From NCBI GenBank assembly GCA_934365195.1, contig CAKRNA010000005.1, forward strand, positions 100,019 to 164,018: DNA of 64,000 nt, read 5' to 3'. The stretch's first letter is position 1; each line of letters begins with the position of its first letter. The notes beneath the pieces were generated by a model. It searched no databases, was not told where the DNA came from, and saw nothing but the letters and a program-made list of their open reading frames with translations. The translations under genes were made by a program, and so were the position numbers. Below, in pieces: positions 62,964 to 64,000 of this stretch. Source of the DNA: an uncultured Clostridia bacterium. Its GTDB lineage: Bacteria; Bacillota; Clostridia; Christensenellales; CAAEEZ01.

Positions 62964-63731
62964 TTGACGTTACCTGAAATAATTACACTTATCTTAACAA
63001 TATTCTTAGGGCTTGCGGTAGGCAGTTTTTTGAACGTTTGCATTTACAGGATTCCGAACAAGTCGTTCTTTTCCTCTCAGCGTTCCTTCTGCCCGAAGTG
63101 TAAGCACACGCTTTCGATGTGGGACAATATCCCCGTGCTTAGTTACGTTTTTCTTGGCGGAAAATGTCGGTATTGCCACGAGAAGATTAGCCCTATCTAC
63201 CCGATTGTAGAACTGCTTAACCTAGGCTTGTGGTTGGGCTTGTTTTTCACGTACAAGGTGTCAGTCGTCACGTTTTTTTACTACGTGGTGGTGTCCGCCC
63301 TTATCGTGATGAGTTTTATAGACCTTAAAACCAAGGAAATACCCGACACAATCCACGTAATCATTCTTATTTTTGCGCTAATCTCGTTTGGTCCGGTGGA
63401 CAGTATCTCGTGGAAAAGCAGGCTTATCGGCGCAGTAGTTATATCCGTTCCGCTTTTTGTTATCGCCCTAATCACAGGCGGTATCGGTGGCGGCGACATA
63501 AAACTTTTCTTCGTACTAGGAATGCTATTAGGCTGGAAAAATATCGTGGTCACGTTCTTTATATCGTGCATTTTGGCAGGGCTTGTCGGCATCGGCATAA
63601 TGATAGCCAAAAAGAAAAACGGCAGAAAAATCGAAATGCCATTCGGCCCGTACATAGCAATCGGCGCTTACGTGGCTATGCTGTGCGGCGAGCGTATCGT
63701 AAACGCATATTTGTCGCTGGTAATGGGCTAA
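62964..63731 (+). CDS. Prepilin peptidase (PilD/A24)
   Basis: 255 residues, several transmembrane helices. The N-terminal GSFLNVCIYRIP and CPKC/CRYC zinc pairs mark the methyltransferase part; the two catalytic Asp are in SFIDLKTKEIPD and GGGDIKLFFVLG. It processes the pilins encoded nearby. TTG start at 62964, with GGAGAGAG 4 bases upstream. Confidence 0.93.
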   Translation: MTLPEIITLILTIFLGLAVGSFLNVCIYRIPNKSFFSSQRSFCPKCKHTLSMWDNIPVLSYVFLGGKCRYCHEKISPIYPIVELLNLGLWLGLFFTYKVSVVTFFYYVVVSALIVMSFIDLKTKEIPDTIHVIILIFALISFGPVDSISWKSRLIGAVVISVPLFVIALITGGIGGGDIKLFFVLGMLLGWKNIVVTFFISCILAGLVGIGIMIAKKKNGRKIEMPFGPYIAIGAYVAMLCGERIVNAYLSLVMG

Positions 63732-63747
63732 CGCTTACTAAAATCAC

Positions 63748-63763
63748 CTACCGCTTGGTAGGT
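63748..63763 (+). terminator. Terminator of prepilin peptidase gene
   Basis: CCTACC-GCTT-GGTAGG followed by a T-run. Confidence 0.85.
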
Positions 63764-63803
63764 TTTTTTATTCCGTTAAACAACAAAACATTACGTAAAA
63801 TAC

Positions 63804-63839
63804 ACCCCCTAGCGCAAAATACTATATGGGGGTTTTTTA
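63804..63839 (+). terminator. Second terminator-like hairpin
   Basis: ACCCCC and GGGGGT arms with an 18-base loop, then TTTTT. Weaker than the one before it. Confidence 0.4.
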
Positions 63840-63882
63840 TTGCAATAAAACGAACGAAATACTATGTACGACTTTTTATATC

Positions 63883-63932
63883 ACAACCCCTCCGCTGTTT
63901 TCACAGCACCTCCCCTTGCACAAGGGAGGCTT
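63883..63932 (-). repeat. Palindromic repeat, type A variant (A7)
   Basis: Open orientation, starts ACAACCC. Stem one is GCTGT-TTTC-ACAGC, a compensated change. The following ATTACTTTTTTATCTAATTA matches the sequence at 56763 after A1. Confidence 0.88.
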
Positions 63933-64000
63933 AATAAGTTTTAGTTTTTAAACTTTTATTACTTTTTTATCTAATTATCTTCAATAAAAAAAATTGTCAC

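Noticed and set aside
1..64000. tRNA, rRNA or riboswitch genes
   Set aside because: No cloverleaf, rRNA segment or known riboswitch core was recognised by eye; a covariance-model scan could not be run.

Overview
The window looks like a chromosomal segment of a low-GC, probably endospore-forming member of the Clostridia (Bacillota), likely uncultured and host-associated. The support is a YqfC-YqfD sporulation pair, a SPOR-like protein, the recO-yqzL-era-cdd-ybeY-pgpH cluster typical of Bacillota, pyruvate phosphate dikinase, meso-diaminopimelate dehydrogenase, a CIRCE-controlled groESL, AGGAGG-type ribosome binding sites, and a GH29 fucosidase that fits a gut habitat. Genus and species cannot be told from sequence alone. 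No rRNA, tRNA, integrase or CRISPR array was seen.

Layout. 1-9.5 kb: ppdK, then the minus-strand cluster recO-yqzL-era-cdd-ybeY-pgpH, with yqfC-yqfD divergent from it; phoH and dgkA, usual members of this neighbourhood, are missing. 9.6-25.2 kb: dnaB, a secreted/membrane protein, pepF, a DUF1846 protein, a type IIA topoisomerase pair, an alpha/beta hydrolase, glpK, a stand-alone murG and an anchored extracytoplasmic protein. 25.2-36.8 kb: a compact phage-type head module, all on the minus strand (terminase, portal, scaffold, coat, adaptors, beta-propeller protein, coiled-coil protein and two holins). It has no integrase, repressor, replication gene, tail fibre or lysin. Upstream lies a sigma-region-4-like regulator whose promoter is abutted by a near-consensus LexA box. 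36.8-49 kb: M20 peptidase, HAD phosphatase, ddh, a SPOR-like protein, dCMP deaminase, groESL, alpha-L-fucosidase, a Dabb protein, a PI-PLC-like enzyme and a membrane M28 peptidase. 49-56.5 kb: a TetR-aminotransferase-double class II aldolase operon, a methyltransferase and two flavoproteins. 56.5-64 kb: type IV pilus/competence genes (two pilins, a PilB/GspE ATPase, a prepilin peptidase) among many copies of a two-hairpin palindromic repeat, plus a repeat-flanked DUF559 endonuclease.

Two candidate systems stand out. First, the 25.2-36.8 kb region has the parts of an SOS-triggered, host-encoded particle: LexA box, late-regulator-like protein, packaging motor, capsid and holins. It resembles either a gene-transfer-agent-like element or a reduced prophage, and which one is not settled by this sequence. 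Second, the 56.6-64 kb region holds a BIME/REP-like family with two hairpins, compensatory stem changes and strictly alternating orientation. One copy supplies the ribosome binding site of a small PD-(D/E)XK (DUF559) endonuclease, so the repeats and the nuclease may form one mobile system, analogous to REP/RAYT pairs. Both are inferences from layout and motifs.
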